A stretch of DNA of 64,000 nt, from positions 4,054,001 to 4,118,000 of the forward strand of contig NZ_JAUSYV010000001.1 in the NCBI RefSeq assembly GCF_030817055.1. Reading direction: 5' to 3'. A model generated the notes under the pieces. That model was not told where the DNA came from. It was given only the letters and a program-made list of their open reading frames with translations, and did no database searches. The stretch comes from Bacillus sp. V2I10 (GTDB lineage: Bacteria; Bacillota; Bacilli; Bacillales; Bacillaceae). Shown piece by piece: positions 50,185 through 59,245 of this stretch (position 1 is the stretch's first letter; each line of letters starts with the position of its first letter). A program made the translations under genes and the position numbers.

Positions 50185-52119
50185 CTATTCAATCGACTCT
50201 AATAGCTTAAATGCTTCTTCTTTTGTTTTAACAGCTAATAATTGTTCTCTATAGCTTTCATCCATCAGTTTACGAGAAAGCATTTGAAGGATTTTTAAAT
50301 GTTCATTCCCTTCACTATCCTTAGGAACAGCAATCATGAAAATCAGCTTTGCATCTGTACCATCAAGGCTTTTCCAGTCTACTCCGACTTTTTTGAGACC
50401 AAAAACAACGCGAGGTTTTTTTACGGCCATTGATTTTCCGTGAGGGATAGCAATGTTCATGCCAATTCCTGTTGAACTTTCTTGTTCTCGATTTAGGATG
50501 GCCTGCTTGAAATCTGAAGTTGAACTTAATGCTCCTGAATCATCTAATTTCTGTATCATTTCATCAATAACATCATCACGTGTTAATCCGGCTAAATTTA
50601 CGTCAATTAGATCTAGACTGGTGATATCTGTTAATTTTTTAATTTCTATATTTGCTGTTTTGACCTCTTTTTGATGCGCTTTTTGCGGTACTTCTATTGT
50701 TTCTTCAGCTTCTTTTGCATCAGGGATATCCATTGTTTGAACATCTCTTTTTAAGATATTGACCAAAAGAGCTGTTACAATTGCACCTGCAATAACGGCG
50801 ATAAAAAACATCAGAACATTATCAACAGCTCCGAGGACGGCAACAATCGGTCCTCCATGTGCAACTTTATCTCCAACATGTCCAAGCATCGCGATAACTG
50901 AACCAATCATAGAACCTGCCATAATGCTGGGAATGACACGAAGCGGATCTTGAGCTGCAAACGGGATTGCTCCTTCTGTGATTCCGAATAAACCCATTGT
51001 AAATGACGCTTTTCCTGCTTCTCTTTCTGCAGGCTGGAATTTTTTCTTTCCTAAGAACGTCGCAAGTCCCATTCCAATAGGCGGAATACAGATTGCAACT
51101 GCGATTGGGCCCATGATTTCATAGTTTCCTTCAGCAATCATTGCAGATCCGAAAAGGAAGGCAACCTTATTTACAGGACCTCCCATATCAAAGGAAATCA
51201 TTGCACCTAAAATTAATGCCAATAGGATTGAGCTTGTACCTTGCATGCTTGCTAACCAAGATGTTAATGATTCGAAAACTTGTGCAACAGGTGCTCCAAG
51301 AATATAAACAAATACGAGACCGACAATGAGTGACGCAACGATCGGGATGATGATAATTGGCATGATAGGCTGAATGGCTTTTGGTACTTTTAATTTTTTA
51401 ATACCTAAAGCTACATACCCAGCTAAGAAACCCGCGATAATACCGCCGATAAAGCCTGCACCAGCTTCGCTTCCGTAAAAACTGCCATTTGCTGCAATAT
51501 ATCCGCCAATCATACCAGGAGCTAAACCAGGTCTATCAGCAATACTAACGGCAATGAATCCTGCCAGAATTGGAATCATGAATGTAAAGGATGCTCCACC
51601 GAGTTTTTCGATTGTTTTCCAGAATGAATCCTCCGGAATCACCAGCCCTCCAGGAGTCTTTTCTCCTCCAAGAGTTAACGCAATCGCTATTAATAACCCG
51701 CCAATCACTATGAATGGAATCATATAAGAAACACCATTCATTAAATGCCGGTAAAATGGGTTTTGTTTTTCTTCTTTTTTATGATTATTTTCTGCAGACT
51801 TTGATGCTTTGTACACAGGTACGTCGCCGCTTATTTTATTAATCAATTCTTCAGGCTTGCGTATACCGTCTTGAACACCGGCAACTAACACCTTTTTGCC
51901 AATAAATCGATCTTTATTGACTGTTTTGTCAGCAGCGATAATAATGCCGTCCGCTTCACGAATATCCTTCTCAGTAAATTCATTTTCTACCCCGATCGAG
52001 CCCTGGGTTTCAACCTTCATTTGAACGCCTAACTTTTTAGCAGCTTTTTGAAGATTTTCTGCAGCCATATAAGTATGAGCAATCCCGTTTGGACAGGATG
52101 TAATCGCTAATATCTTCAT
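50185..52119 (-). CDS. manP: Mannose PTS transporter EIIBCA (fructose superfamily)
   Basis: ManP imports and phosphorylates mannose. The 644-residue protein has an N-terminal IIB domain with the phosphorylated Cys9 (ITSCPNGIAHTYMA), a IIC membrane domain (PFIVIGGLLIAIALTLGGE and about eight more helices), and a C-terminal IIA domain with His560 in NIAIPHGKS. Order and length match B. subtilis ManP. AGGAGG precedes the ATG; a cre-like site and a -10 lie just upstream. It sits between manR and manA on the same strand. Confidence 0.94.
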   Translation of the reverse strand: MKILAITSCPNGIAHTYMAAENLQKAAKKLGVQMKVETQGSIGVENEFTEKDIREADGIIIAADKTVNKDRFIGKKVLVAGVQDGIRKPEELINKISGDVPVYKASKSAENNHKKEEKQNPFYRHLMNGVSYMIPFIVIGGLLIAIALTLGGEKTPGGLVIPEDSFWKTIEKLGGASFTFMIPILAGFIAVSIADRPGLAPGMIGGYIAANGSFYGSEAGAGFIGGIIAGFLAGYVALGIKKLKVPKAIQPIMPIIIIPIVASLIVGLVFVYILGAPVAQVFESLTSWLASMQGTSSILLALILGAMISFDMGGPVNKVAFLFGSAMIAEGNYEIMGPIAVAICIPPIGMGLATFLGKKKFQPAEREAGKASFTMGLFGITEGAIPFAAQDPLRVIPSIMAGSMIGSVIAMLGHVGDKVAHGGPIVAVLGAVDNVLMFFIAVIAGAIVTALLVNILKRDVQTMDIPDAKEAEETIEVPQKAHQKEVKTANIEIKKLTDITSLDLIDVNLAGLTRDDVIDEMIQKLDDSGALSSTSDFKQAILNREQESSTGIGMNIAIPHGKSMAVKKPRVVFGLKKVGVDWKSLDGTDAKLIFMIAVPKDSEGNEHLKILQMLSRKLMDESYREQLLAVKTKEEAFKLLESIE

Positions 52120-52142
52120 TTCTAATCCTCCTAAATTCATCT

Positions 52143-52156
52143 CGCAATCGCTTACA
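52143..52156 (-). promoter_or_regulatory. cre site in the manP promoter region
   Basis: On the minus strand TGTAAGCGATTGCG matches the catabolite-responsive element TGWAANCGNTNNCW except for the last base. It begins five bases downstream of a TATAGT -10 (52162-52167), where CcpA would block initiation or elongation. A palindrome AAAAGTT-T-AACTTTT lies about 20 bp further upstream. Confidence 0.65.
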
Positions 52157-52244
52157 TTCTTACTATACCGCGAAATAACTAGGGGAAAAGTTTAACTTTT
52201 TACCGCAGCTTCCGGAAATATCGTTTTTTATCCCTTATAGGTTA

Positions 52245-54197
52245 CTACCTTCTAACATGAAAATAAGTTAAAAAGTTCATTTTGTCTTTTTCTTTAATGA
52301 GAGTTTGAATGAAAGCAGGCTGTTCACTTATATAGGACAATTCACCAAATAGCTGCCTTGTCTCTTCATGCTCATCATTTTTTACAGCGAGCATAAATAC
52401 GAGTGTTACTTTTTCTGATCCCCATTTAATCGGTTTTTTTAAAGTAGCAATTGCAATCGCTGACTGTTTGATCAGTTTGGGGTTGCCGTGTGGAATGGCA
52501 ATGCCTGCACCAATGGTTGTTGATGACATTTTTTCCCTATTAATGGCGTTATGTGCATATTCTTTTTCCACATACCCTTTTTCATACAAGGAGTCAGCAA
52601 GCATTTCGATTATTTCATAACGATGTTCTGCATCTTGCTGTAAAAAAACTAAAAAAGGATTCGTATATTTCAACACAACAGATTCTTCTATTTCATGATG
52701 TACAGATTCTTCAAACTGATTGATAAAATTCTTTAATTTCTCTACTTCTGCCGCCGTTAACAATGGGGAAACGACAAGATGCGGAATCTTTAGTTCCGGC
52801 AAAGAGACAGTGGATATCACAAGATCGATATCATATTTCGCTAAAAATTCTTTTAAGTCTGCCTCCGCTATGCACCCCATGATATGGATGGAATAAAACT
52901 TTCTCTCAATTTTAGTTTTTAATAACTGGGACGTACCAATTCCCATATGACAGACAATAACGGCATTTTTCTTTTTTTCTCTGGTACTTTTAAGCCGTTC
53001 AATCGATGCTTGAAAATGCAAAGTGACATAAGCTGCTTCTTCCTCTGGAATTGACAGAGCGAAAGATTGATTAATTTCTTCTAAGACGTTAATGACCATA
53101 TCAAACATATAAGGATACATTTTTTTTATATCATCCAACATTGGATTTGTAACGGAAAGACCGTAATTAAGACGATTTAAGGTTGTATACAAATGAACCT
53201 TCAGTCCGCTTAACAAGGTTTGATCCTTTGTAAATTCAATCATTTTTAACTCGGACATACGATTTACTAAAAGATGCACCAGCATTAATAGCATAGGGTT
53301 ATTTTCAGTAAAACCAGCCAGTTTGTCTGTCTCGTTTCTTTGTTGATAACGAATTTTTCCGCCTAATATATGTAAAGCTAAATAAGTGATTTCCTCTTCT
53401 GGAAAATGCAATGAAAAAACAGGTCCCAGCCTTTTTAGAAATTCAGAAGTCCATTCATATTCTTTCTTATCTCTGAGAAGAGATTTTTCTTTTTCTGAGA
53501 TGGAAATAGGCTGTTTAAGTTTTATTCGCCTAATCATCAGGAGTGTATGTATGATTAAACTTTCAACTGTTTCATCTGTAAAATAAAAAGACTGCCGATT
53601 TTGCAGTTCTTTCAATTCATTTTTTACTGCTTCAGCTTCATGAGATGAAAATTGTTCTTTTATAAATTGAATACTGGATGTCATATTGTTGGTCAGCTGA
53701 TAGAATCGGGAAAAAGCTGTTCGTTTATTTTTTTCAGTTCCTATAATCGATAGACCGACTCTTTGCTTAGAAATTAATGTTAAGTCCATATCCTTTAGCC
53801 ATTCATTGATTTTGTCCAAGTCTTTTTTGATAACTGATTTATTCACAAAATACTGCAAAGCAAAATCCTGCACTGTTACTGGCTTTACGGACATCAGAAG
53901 CTGATATGCTATTTGGAGAACCCTTTCATTAGATTCATAGACTGGATTTTTTGCCAGGTGCAGCTGTTTAAATAAGGTTGTCTTCTCGCGCTCTTCAATT
54001 TCTAAGTATACGCCTAACCCTGGTTTTCGAATCAAAGAAGCATTTGAATGATGTTTCATGTATTCTTCGATAGCCTTAAAATCATTGCGTATTGTTTTTT
54101 CGGAACAATCCACTCTTTCTGCAATATCCTGCACTAACAAATGCTGATCGGATTGAGTTAATAAAATATGTAGGATTTCTTGCTGTCTTGCATTCAT
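52245..54197 (-). CDS. manR: Mannose operon activator ManR (PRD-containing)
   Basis: This multidomain activator is controlled by PTS phosphorylation. The 650-residue protein has an N-terminal helix-turn-helix (LVQDIAERVDCSEKTIRNDF), two PRD domains with histidines (LALHILGGKIRY; VTLHFQASIERL), a IIB-like domain with Cys (IVCHMGIGTSQLLKTK) and a C-terminal IIA-like domain with His (AIPHGNPKLI). The layout matches B. subtilis ManR and similar MtlR/LicR regulators. ATG at 54197 follows AGGTG. It precedes its target manP directly. Confidence 0.94.
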   Translation of the reverse strand: MNARQQEILHILLTQSDQHLLVQDIAERVDCSEKTIRNDFKAIEEYMKHHSNASLIRKPGLGVYLEIEEREKTTLFKQLHLAKNPVYESNERVLQIAYQLLMSVKPVTVQDFALQYFVNKSVIKKDLDKINEWLKDMDLTLISKQRVGLSIIGTEKNKRTAFSRFYQLTNNMTSSIQFIKEQFSSHEAEAVKNELKELQNRQSFYFTDETVESLIIHTLLMIRRIKLKQPISISEKEKSLLRDKKEYEWTSEFLKRLGPVFSLHFPEEEITYLALHILGGKIRYQQRNETDKLAGFTENNPMLLMLVHLLVNRMSELKMIEFTKDQTLLSGLKVHLYTTLNRLNYGLSVTNPMLDDIKKMYPYMFDMVINVLEEINQSFALSIPEEEAAYVTLHFQASIERLKSTREKKKNAVIVCHMGIGTSQLLKTKIERKFYSIHIMGCIAEADLKEFLAKYDIDLVISTVSLPELKIPHLVVSPLLTAAEVEKLKNFINQFEESVHHEIEESVVLKYTNPFLVFLQQDAEHRYEIIEMLADSLYEKGYVEKEYAHNAINREKMSSTTIGAGIAIPHGNPKLIKQSAIAIATLKKPIKWGSEKVTLVFMLAVKNDEHEETRQLFGELSYISEQPAFIQTLIKEKDKMNFLTYFHVRR

Positions 54198-54459
54198 TAG
54201 GTTCACCTGCTTATCTTTGGAACAATTCTATATTCATTATATTGTGGATTTAACACCGTTTTTTATACGATACATTTGATGATAATCTAATTGACCCAAT
54301 ACATCTATAAAAACTAGACGGAGAATTTGTAAAAACCGCAGACATTAAATCTCATCATATATCATTTTTCATTTATGATAAACAAAGAAATCTATTCAGA
54401 AAGCTTAATTTGTATGGTTTTCTATATATTCATTACACATATTCCCTTGGTCATATAGC
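54198..54459. other. Gene-free interval upstream of manR
   Basis: The interval is AT-rich and holds the manR promoter region. A 60-codon frame on the plus strand has no start or binding site and runs through the opuF terminator, so I regard it as chance. Confidence 0.5.
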
Positions 54460-54494
54460 AAAAAGAGAGAATTCCAGTTGGATTCTCTCTTTTT
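54460..54494 (-). terminator. Terminator of the opuF operon
   Basis: AAAAAGAGAGAAT / ATTCTCTCTTTTT, a 13-bp perfect stem with T tract, ends five bases before the stop codon on the minus strand. Confidence 0.92.
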
Positions 54495-54499
54495 ATTCT

Positions 54500-56020
54500 C
54501 TATTTTTTCAGCAGGCCTTCTTTTTGAAGGTACTCTTTCGCCGCTTCTGAAGCTTGCTTTCCTTCAACATTTACCTGATAATTCATATCCCGCATTTCAT
54601 CGTCCGTAATTTTTCCTGCGAGATTATTTAGCGCGTCCTCAATCTCCGGATGCTCTTCAAGCGTTTCTTTTTTCAATAACGGCGCACCCTGATAAGGCGG
54701 GAATAAGTTTTTATCATCTTCTAAAACTGTTAAGTTGTATTGCTGCAGCTCACTGTCTGTTGAATATGCATCAATTAAATTGATTTCACCAGACTGAATG
54801 GCTTCGTAACGCAGCTTTGGCTCCATCGTTTTTAAGTTTGGAAAGGTTGTTTCATAAAGCTTTTGGATACCTTTATATCCGTCCTCACGATCAGAAAACT
54901 CAAGTGTAAACCCAGCCTTCATATTGCCTGCCACTTGTTTTAAATCTGACATTTTTTCAAGGCCAAATTGTTCAGCTGCTTCCTTGGGTACGGCTAGAGT
55001 GTACGTGTTGTTAAATTTCATCGGCTCAAGGTAGGCCATATCAAATTCTTCCATCATACCTTTTTTGGCCTGCTCATACACTTCGTTTCGATTGGTGCTT
55101 ACAGCTTCCTCTTTTAAAAATGTAGTAATGGCGGTACCAGTGAATTCCGGGTAAATATCAATATCTCCTGATTTTAGCGCATTGAAAACAAAAGAGGTTT
55201 TTCCGAGACCAGGTTTAACTTCCACTTCTAAATCTGTCTCCTGCTCAATCAGCAGCTTATACATATTGATTAAAATTTCAGGCTCAGATCCAAGTTTGCC
55301 GGCGATGACGATATCTTTTTTCCCTGTCCCAAATACAAGCGGCACAGCAACAATTAAGACTGCGATTAATCCTGCAAGACCAACTGCTTTCATTGATCTC
55401 CTCGCTGATGTTTTTTCAACTAAACGAAGGAGAACATCAAACAAGATTGCAAGAAGGGCTGCTGGAATTGCTCCAAGTAAAATCAGCATGTTATCGTTGC
55501 GGTCGATGCCAAGAAGAATCAGTTTCCCTAATCCCCCTGCGCCAATTAGAGCTGCAAGTGTTGTCGTTCCTACGATCAGCACCATCGCTGTCCGGATTCC
55601 GGCCATAATTACCGGGAGGGCAAGAGGCAGCTCCACTTTAAACAGACGCTTGGAATTGTTCATTCCCATCGCTCTTGCCGCTTCAATTAAGGAAGGATCA
55701 ACCTCTTTAATTCCCGTGTATGTATTTCTCAGAATTGGGAGCAGTGCATAAATAACCAAGGCAATAATTGCTGGTATGACTCCAATTCCGACAAGCGGTA
55801 TCAGCAACCCAAGCAATGCAAGGGAAGGTATGGTTTGAAGCACTGCTGAGATTCCAATGACACCTTCTGCAGCTTTGGCTTTTCTTGTTAAATAAATGCC
55901 GAGGGGAATAGATATGATGACAGCAAGCAAAAGAGCTATAAACGAAATTTGGATATGTTCAAACAAAGCAGATAATAGCTCGCCTTGTCTATCTTTAAAA
56001 ACATCAATGAATGCATTCAT
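54500..56020 (-). CDS. opuFB: OpuF-type permease fused to substrate-binding domain
   Basis: The 506-residue fusion has an N-terminal permease domain of about 210 residues with six helices and the EAA-type loop EAARAMGMNNSKRLFKVELP. After another hydrophobic helix, a C-terminal OpuAC-like binding domain begins near KDIVIAGKLGSEPEILINMY and contains YPEFTGTAITTFL and IDAYSTDSEL. The transmembrane-binding fusion is the OpuF/BilE/EgtU design, importing compatible solutes such as glycine betaine and carnitine or, in EgtU relatives, ergothioneine. Substrate cannot be told by eye. Three bases separate it from the ATPase gene. Confidence 0.88.
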   Translation of the reverse strand: MNAFIDVFKDRQGELLSALFEHIQISFIALLLAVIISIPLGIYLTRKAKAAEGVIGISAVLQTIPSLALLGLLIPLVGIGVIPAIIALVIYALLPILRNTYTGIKEVDPSLIEAARAMGMNNSKRLFKVELPLALPVIMAGIRTAMVLIVGTTTLAALIGAGGLGKLILLGIDRNDNMLILLGAIPAALLAILFDVLLRLVEKTSARRSMKAVGLAGLIAVLIVAVPLVFGTGKKDIVIAGKLGSEPEILINMYKLLIEQETDLEVEVKPGLGKTSFVFNALKSGDIDIYPEFTGTAITTFLKEEAVSTNRNEVYEQAKKGMMEEFDMAYLEPMKFNNTYTLAVPKEAAEQFGLEKMSDLKQVAGNMKAGFTLEFSDREDGYKGIQKLYETTFPNLKTMEPKLRYEAIQSGEINLIDAYSTDSELQQYNLTVLEDDKNLFPPYQGAPLLKKETLEEHPEIEDALNNLAGKITDDEMRDMNYQVNVEGKQASEAAKEYLQKEGLLKK

Positions 56021-56023
56021 ACG

Positions 56024-56971
56024 TTAACCTCTTTCTTCCGTTCGCCCCGATAGAAACTGTACGGCCGACTCTCGTGTAATGGTTCCGATAATCTGTCCAT
56101 CCCGTTCAATTGGAATTATATCTTCTTCTCCTAATCGAGCCAGGGCCTCCTTGATATCTGCCGAATAAGACAACGGGACTTTCAGGGAATCTGTTTCCTG
56201 AGGAGGACGAACAAACCCTTCAATCGAACCCTCTAGAACATTTGTCACGGCACGATGACCTATAAACTCCTTAACGAACTCATTAGCAGGATTCGCAATA
56301 ATGGCTTCAGGTGTATCAACCTGAATGGCCTCTCCATCCTTCATCACACAAATGCGGTCTCCTAAAGCCAGGGCCTCCTGCATATCATGTGTGACAAATA
56401 CAATCGTTTTATGAATCCGCTTTTGCAGATCAATCATATCCTGCTGCAGTTTTACGCGGCTGATTGGATCTAGCGCGCTGAATGGCTCGTCCATGAGAAT
56501 GATATCAGGATCAGCAGCAAGCGCCCTGATGACTCCGATTCTCTGCTGCTGACCGCCAGATAATTCGCTCGGTTTCCGTGTTCGATATGTTTCAGGTTCA
56601 AGACCTACCATTTCAAGAAGCTCATCTGTCCGCTTGCGGATTTTGTCAGCGTCCCATTTTCTAAGCTCAGGAACGATCGCGATATTTTCTTCAATCGTCA
56701 TATGCGGAAACAGAGCAATCTGCTGCAGCACATACCCAATATTCCAGCGGAGTTCATGAATGTCGTAGTCATGAACATTTTTTCCGTCTATGTAAACAGT
56801 TCCAGCCGTTGCATCTATCAGACGGTTAATCATTTTCATTGTTGTTGTTTTTCCGCAGCCTGAAGGCCCGATAAAAATAAAAAACTCCCCTTTTTCTATG
56901 GTTAAATCCAAGGCATTAACGGCTTTTGTACCATCCTTATATACCTTAGATACGTTCTCAAAGCGGATCAT
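56024..56971 (-). CDS. opuFA: OpuF-type ABC ATPase with C-terminal CBS region
   Basis: The 315-residue ATPase has Walker A GPSGCGKTTT, Q-loop VLQQIALFPH, signature LSGGQQQRIGVIRALA, Walker B IILMDEPFSALDP and switch His in VTHDMQEAL. A C-terminal region beginning after GHRAVTNVL contains at least one CBS-like repeat (EEDIIPIERDGQIIGTITRE), which in OpuA-type systems senses ionic strength or nucleotides. First gene of the two-gene operon. Confidence 0.9.
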   Translation of the reverse strand: MIRFENVSKVYKDGTKAVNALDLTIEKGEFFIFIGPSGCGKTTTMKMINRLIDATAGTVYIDGKNVHDYDIHELRWNIGYVLQQIALFPHMTIEENIAIVPELRKWDADKIRKRTDELLEMVGLEPETYRTRKPSELSGGQQQRIGVIRALAADPDIILMDEPFSALDPISRVKLQQDMIDLQKRIHKTIVFVTHDMQEALALGDRICVMKDGEAIQVDTPEAIIANPANEFVKEFIGHRAVTNVLEGSIEGFVRPPQETDSLKVPLSYSADIKEALARLGEEDIIPIERDGQIIGTITRESAVQFLSGRTEERG

Positions 56972-57134
56972 CAGCTCACCTTTTTCTATTATGATAATGA
57001 AAAAATAGTCATACCTTACCCTCTATTACCCGAATTATTCAGGAGTTATGCATCTTTTTTCAAATAAGGAAATTTTCTCTTAAGCAAAAGTGGAATTATC
57101 TGTATAATACTAGAAAGAGAGGGTGAAGCCAGTG

Positions 57135-57776
57135 ATGAAGATCAAAACAGATTCTGTAACCGGATTTAAGGATGCTAACATTCCATATACGCTTCTCAGC
57201 AAAAATTCTAACACAAAAAGCCTTGCCATTATGCTTCCAGGCTTAGGCTATACAGCCCAGGGTCCTCTTTTTCATTATTCAACAGGCGTATTCTTAAACA
57301 AGAATGCTGACGTGCTCCGCATCAATTATCAATACAATTCAGCATTCTATGAATCTTTTACAAATGAAGAAATCGATGAGGCTTTAAAAAGAGATGTAAG
57401 AAACGTAATCGACACTGTCTTAAGCGCACATACTTACAGTGATTTTTATCTAATAGGAAAATCGCTCGGAACCATTGCATTAGCTTCAGAGCTCAGCAGA
57501 ACAGCTTTTTTCGATGCGAAAGTAATTTGGTTAACACCGCTGTTAAATAGAGAAGATGTTTTTAGGTCGATCGTAAAGAGCAAAAAACGAGGATTGTGCA
57601 TGATTGGCGATAAGGATCCTTATTATAAGGAAGATAGATTTCAGCAGCTGAAGGAAAACCCTGTTCTTCACTCCGTCCTTATTCCTGAGGCGAATCATAG
57701 TTTAGAATTGGATGGTGATCCTGTGGGTTCCGTGGATATATTAAAAGAAGTGATGGCGAAGATTGAGGCATTTTAA
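57135..57776 (+). CDS. Alpha/beta hydrolase
   Basis: The 213-residue alpha/beta hydrolase has an oxyanion region MLPGLGYTAQG, nucleophile elbow GKSLG and catalytic His in PEANHSLEL. ATG at 57135 follows GAGGGTG; a GTG at 57123 also lies in frame. Soluble, no signal peptide. A strong extended -10 (TGTATAATACT) lies just upstream. Substrate unknown; short-chain esterase activity is the family default. Confidence 0.75.
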   Translation: MKIKTDSVTGFKDANIPYTLLSKNSNTKSLAIMLPGLGYTAQGPLFHYSTGVFLNKNADVLRINYQYNSAFYESFTNEEIDEALKRDVRNVIDTVLSAHTYSDFYLIGKSLGTIALASELSRTAFFDAKVIWLTPLLNREDVFRSIVKSKKRGLCMIGDKDPYYKEDRFQQLKENPVLHSVLIPEANHSLELDGDPVGSVDILKEVMAKIEAF

Positions 57777-57805
57777 AAGCGCGGCAGCAAGCCGCGCTTC
57801 TTTTA
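57777..57805. terminator. Bidirectional terminator
   Basis: AAGCGCGGC / GCCGCGCTT with a five-base loop and T-rich right flank, between the hydrolase and the convergent CWB2 remnant. Confidence 0.9.
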
Positions 57806-58060
57806 TTCAAACAGCTGATCAATTGCACTTTGAGGAAGAGCTTTTTCTCCTCCGAGAATGTAATAAACAAATGTTTGTTCCTTATACTTGTCAATAGTAG
57901 TTTTAGTTGCGCCGTTCGCAGTATTTGGATTTGTTAAAACAACCGGGCTTAAATATTGAGCCGCAAGTGCAGACCCCGCAAGTGCATCTGGATAATTCGT
58001 TCCTGTAGCAAGAACAGCAAAAAAAGGTGAGAATGTATAAATGAACAGTTTTTTATGCAT
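57803..58060 (-). pseudogene. CWB2 cell-wall-binding repeat remnant
   Basis: The 85-codon frame contains only the last part of a cell-wall-binding repeat-2 domain (ATGTNYPDALAGSALAAQYL, YYILGGEKALPQSAIDQLFE). It is clearly related to the C terminus of the 1037-residue protease encoded 1.2 kb away (ATGTNYPDALSGSAAAAVHG, YYIIGGENALPESAISSLFE). The few preceding residues do not form a signal peptide, and no complete repeat remains. It looks like the stump of a second surface-protein gene. Confidence 0.75.
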
Positions 58061-58142
58061 TAATTAGGCTTTTAAAGAAACTATAAACGCTGATGGATCA
58101 ACCTTGTATAAAAACGTGCATAACCGATAAATCCTGACACCA

Positions 58143-58179
58143 AAAAACCCCTTGAGTATCAAGGGGTTTTCTTTTTCAT
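58143..58179 (-). terminator. Orphan terminator fused to a six-codon frame
   Basis: On the minus strand, AGAGGAAATT precedes ATG at 58179, followed by Lys-Lys-Lys-Thr-Pro-stop. The codons for Thr-Pro-stop are the 5' arm of the hairpin ACCCCTTGA / TCAAGGGGT with T6. No gene lies directly downstream on this strand except the CWB2 remnant 80 bp away. Confidence 0.5.
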
Positions 58180-58422
58180 AATTTCCTCTAGTAATGATTA
58201 TGTTAACTAGATTTGTATAAGGTATTCATTCAGTACTTTGTTTTGAAGGTTAAACTAATTCGGAGGTGTCTTTGTTTTTGCATCCGAGATCAGATATTGT
58301 GTTAGCTGAATAATAACGAGAATTAATGAAAAAAAGGTTTATTCTGTTCAAACGATTACAGATAAAAGTCATGCGTATAATATTATTATATCAAGAGATA
58401 CTTACTGCTAAGGAGGGATTGA

Positions 58423-58962
58423 ATGGATAAGGAAATAGAAGGAATGACCAGTACATTACATCAACTCGAAATGGACTATTGGATTAACCATGATTTATTC
58501 AGTTTCCAGTGGTGGGCTATTCTCATCATGAATGCTATCTTCCTCATATTATTTATTTTATTAATAGATCGACAAAGGATTTTACTGATCACACTTGCAT
58601 TTATGATCAGTTATGTAATCAATAATATTTTTGATGATATAGGAGAATATTTTCAATTATGGAGTCATCCCCATCAGTTAGTTCAGTTTCTTTCACCAGT
58701 GGCTACAGTAGAATTTATTATTGTTCCTAGTATTATGGCCTTAATGTATCAAATGTTTAGTAGATGGAAATTTTTCCTGATTGTCGATTTTATTGTTTCT
58801 CTTATCATTTCTTTTATTGTTCAGCCGATCTTTGTTTATCTTAACATCTATAAATTACATAATTGGACTTACTTTTACTCATTGCTTGTTTTGTTTGTGA
58901 TAGGGGTTGTTGTAAAGATCATCGTGGATTTCATTAAAATGAAGCAACTTAACCATCTTTAA
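58423..58962 (+). CDS. Membrane protein of the CBO0543 type, 179 aa
   Basis: The product has five hydrophobic helices after a hydrophilic N terminus and contains WWAILIMNAIFLILFILLID, NNIFDDIGEYFQLW and KLHNWTYFYSLLVLF. This pattern is familiar from small Bacillus/Clostridium CBO0543-like membrane proteins of unknown function. AAGGAGGG precedes ATG at 58423. Single gene. Confidence 0.6.
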   Translation: MDKEIEGMTSTLHQLEMDYWINHDLFSFQWWAILIMNAIFLILFILLIDRQRILLITLAFMISYVINNIFDDIGEYFQLWSHPHQLVQFLSPVATVEFIIVPSIMALMYQMFSRWKFFLIVDFIVSLIISFIVQPIFVYLNIYKLHNWTYFYSLLVLFVIGVVVKIIVDFIKMKQLNHL

Positions 58963-59054
58963 ACAGATATTTTTCATTTCTGCTAAAACTAACAAAATTT
59001 TAAATAATATACTACCAACTATTTCTTTCGACTTAATATGACATGACTTTCATA

Positions 59055-59182
59055 AGAAAAGCGCAAGCTCCCGTTAGCTCCGACAGACAGATAAGGATCC
59101 GCCAGTAAAGGCGCTTTTTGCCTTTACTGGCGGATTCGTTCTGTCCGAGGAGTTTGGCGATGGAACTAGACATCGAAGCGCA
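59055..59182. repeat. Interspersed repeat, copy C, with long hairpin
   Basis: The element begins AGAAAAGCGCAAGCTCCCG and ends GAAGCGC. Its centre forms an almost perfect hairpin of about 18 bp (GATCCGCCAGTAAAGGC / GCCTTTACTGGCGGATT). It shares its outer blocks with copies at 10101 and 12253, which have other or degraded centres. Confidence 0.65.
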
Positions 59183-59205
59183 AATTATATAGATTCTTAA
59201 AACTC

Positions 59206-59236
59206 AAAAAAAGCCCTGATCAGATCAGGACTTTTC
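59206..59236 (-). terminator. Terminator of the surface protease gene
   Basis: GTCCTGATC / GATCAGGGC (one mismatch) with T7 on the minus strand, just after the stop. Confidence 0.88.
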
Positions 59237-59245
59237 ATGAGAAAC

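Noticed and set aside
54310..54500. A plus-strand frame of about 60 codons in the manR-opuF gap
   Set aside because: No start codon context, and it reads through the opuF terminator.
55182..55751. A 189-codon frame antisense to opuFB
   Set aside because: Shadow of the permease domain; composition reflects the reverse of hydrophobic codons.
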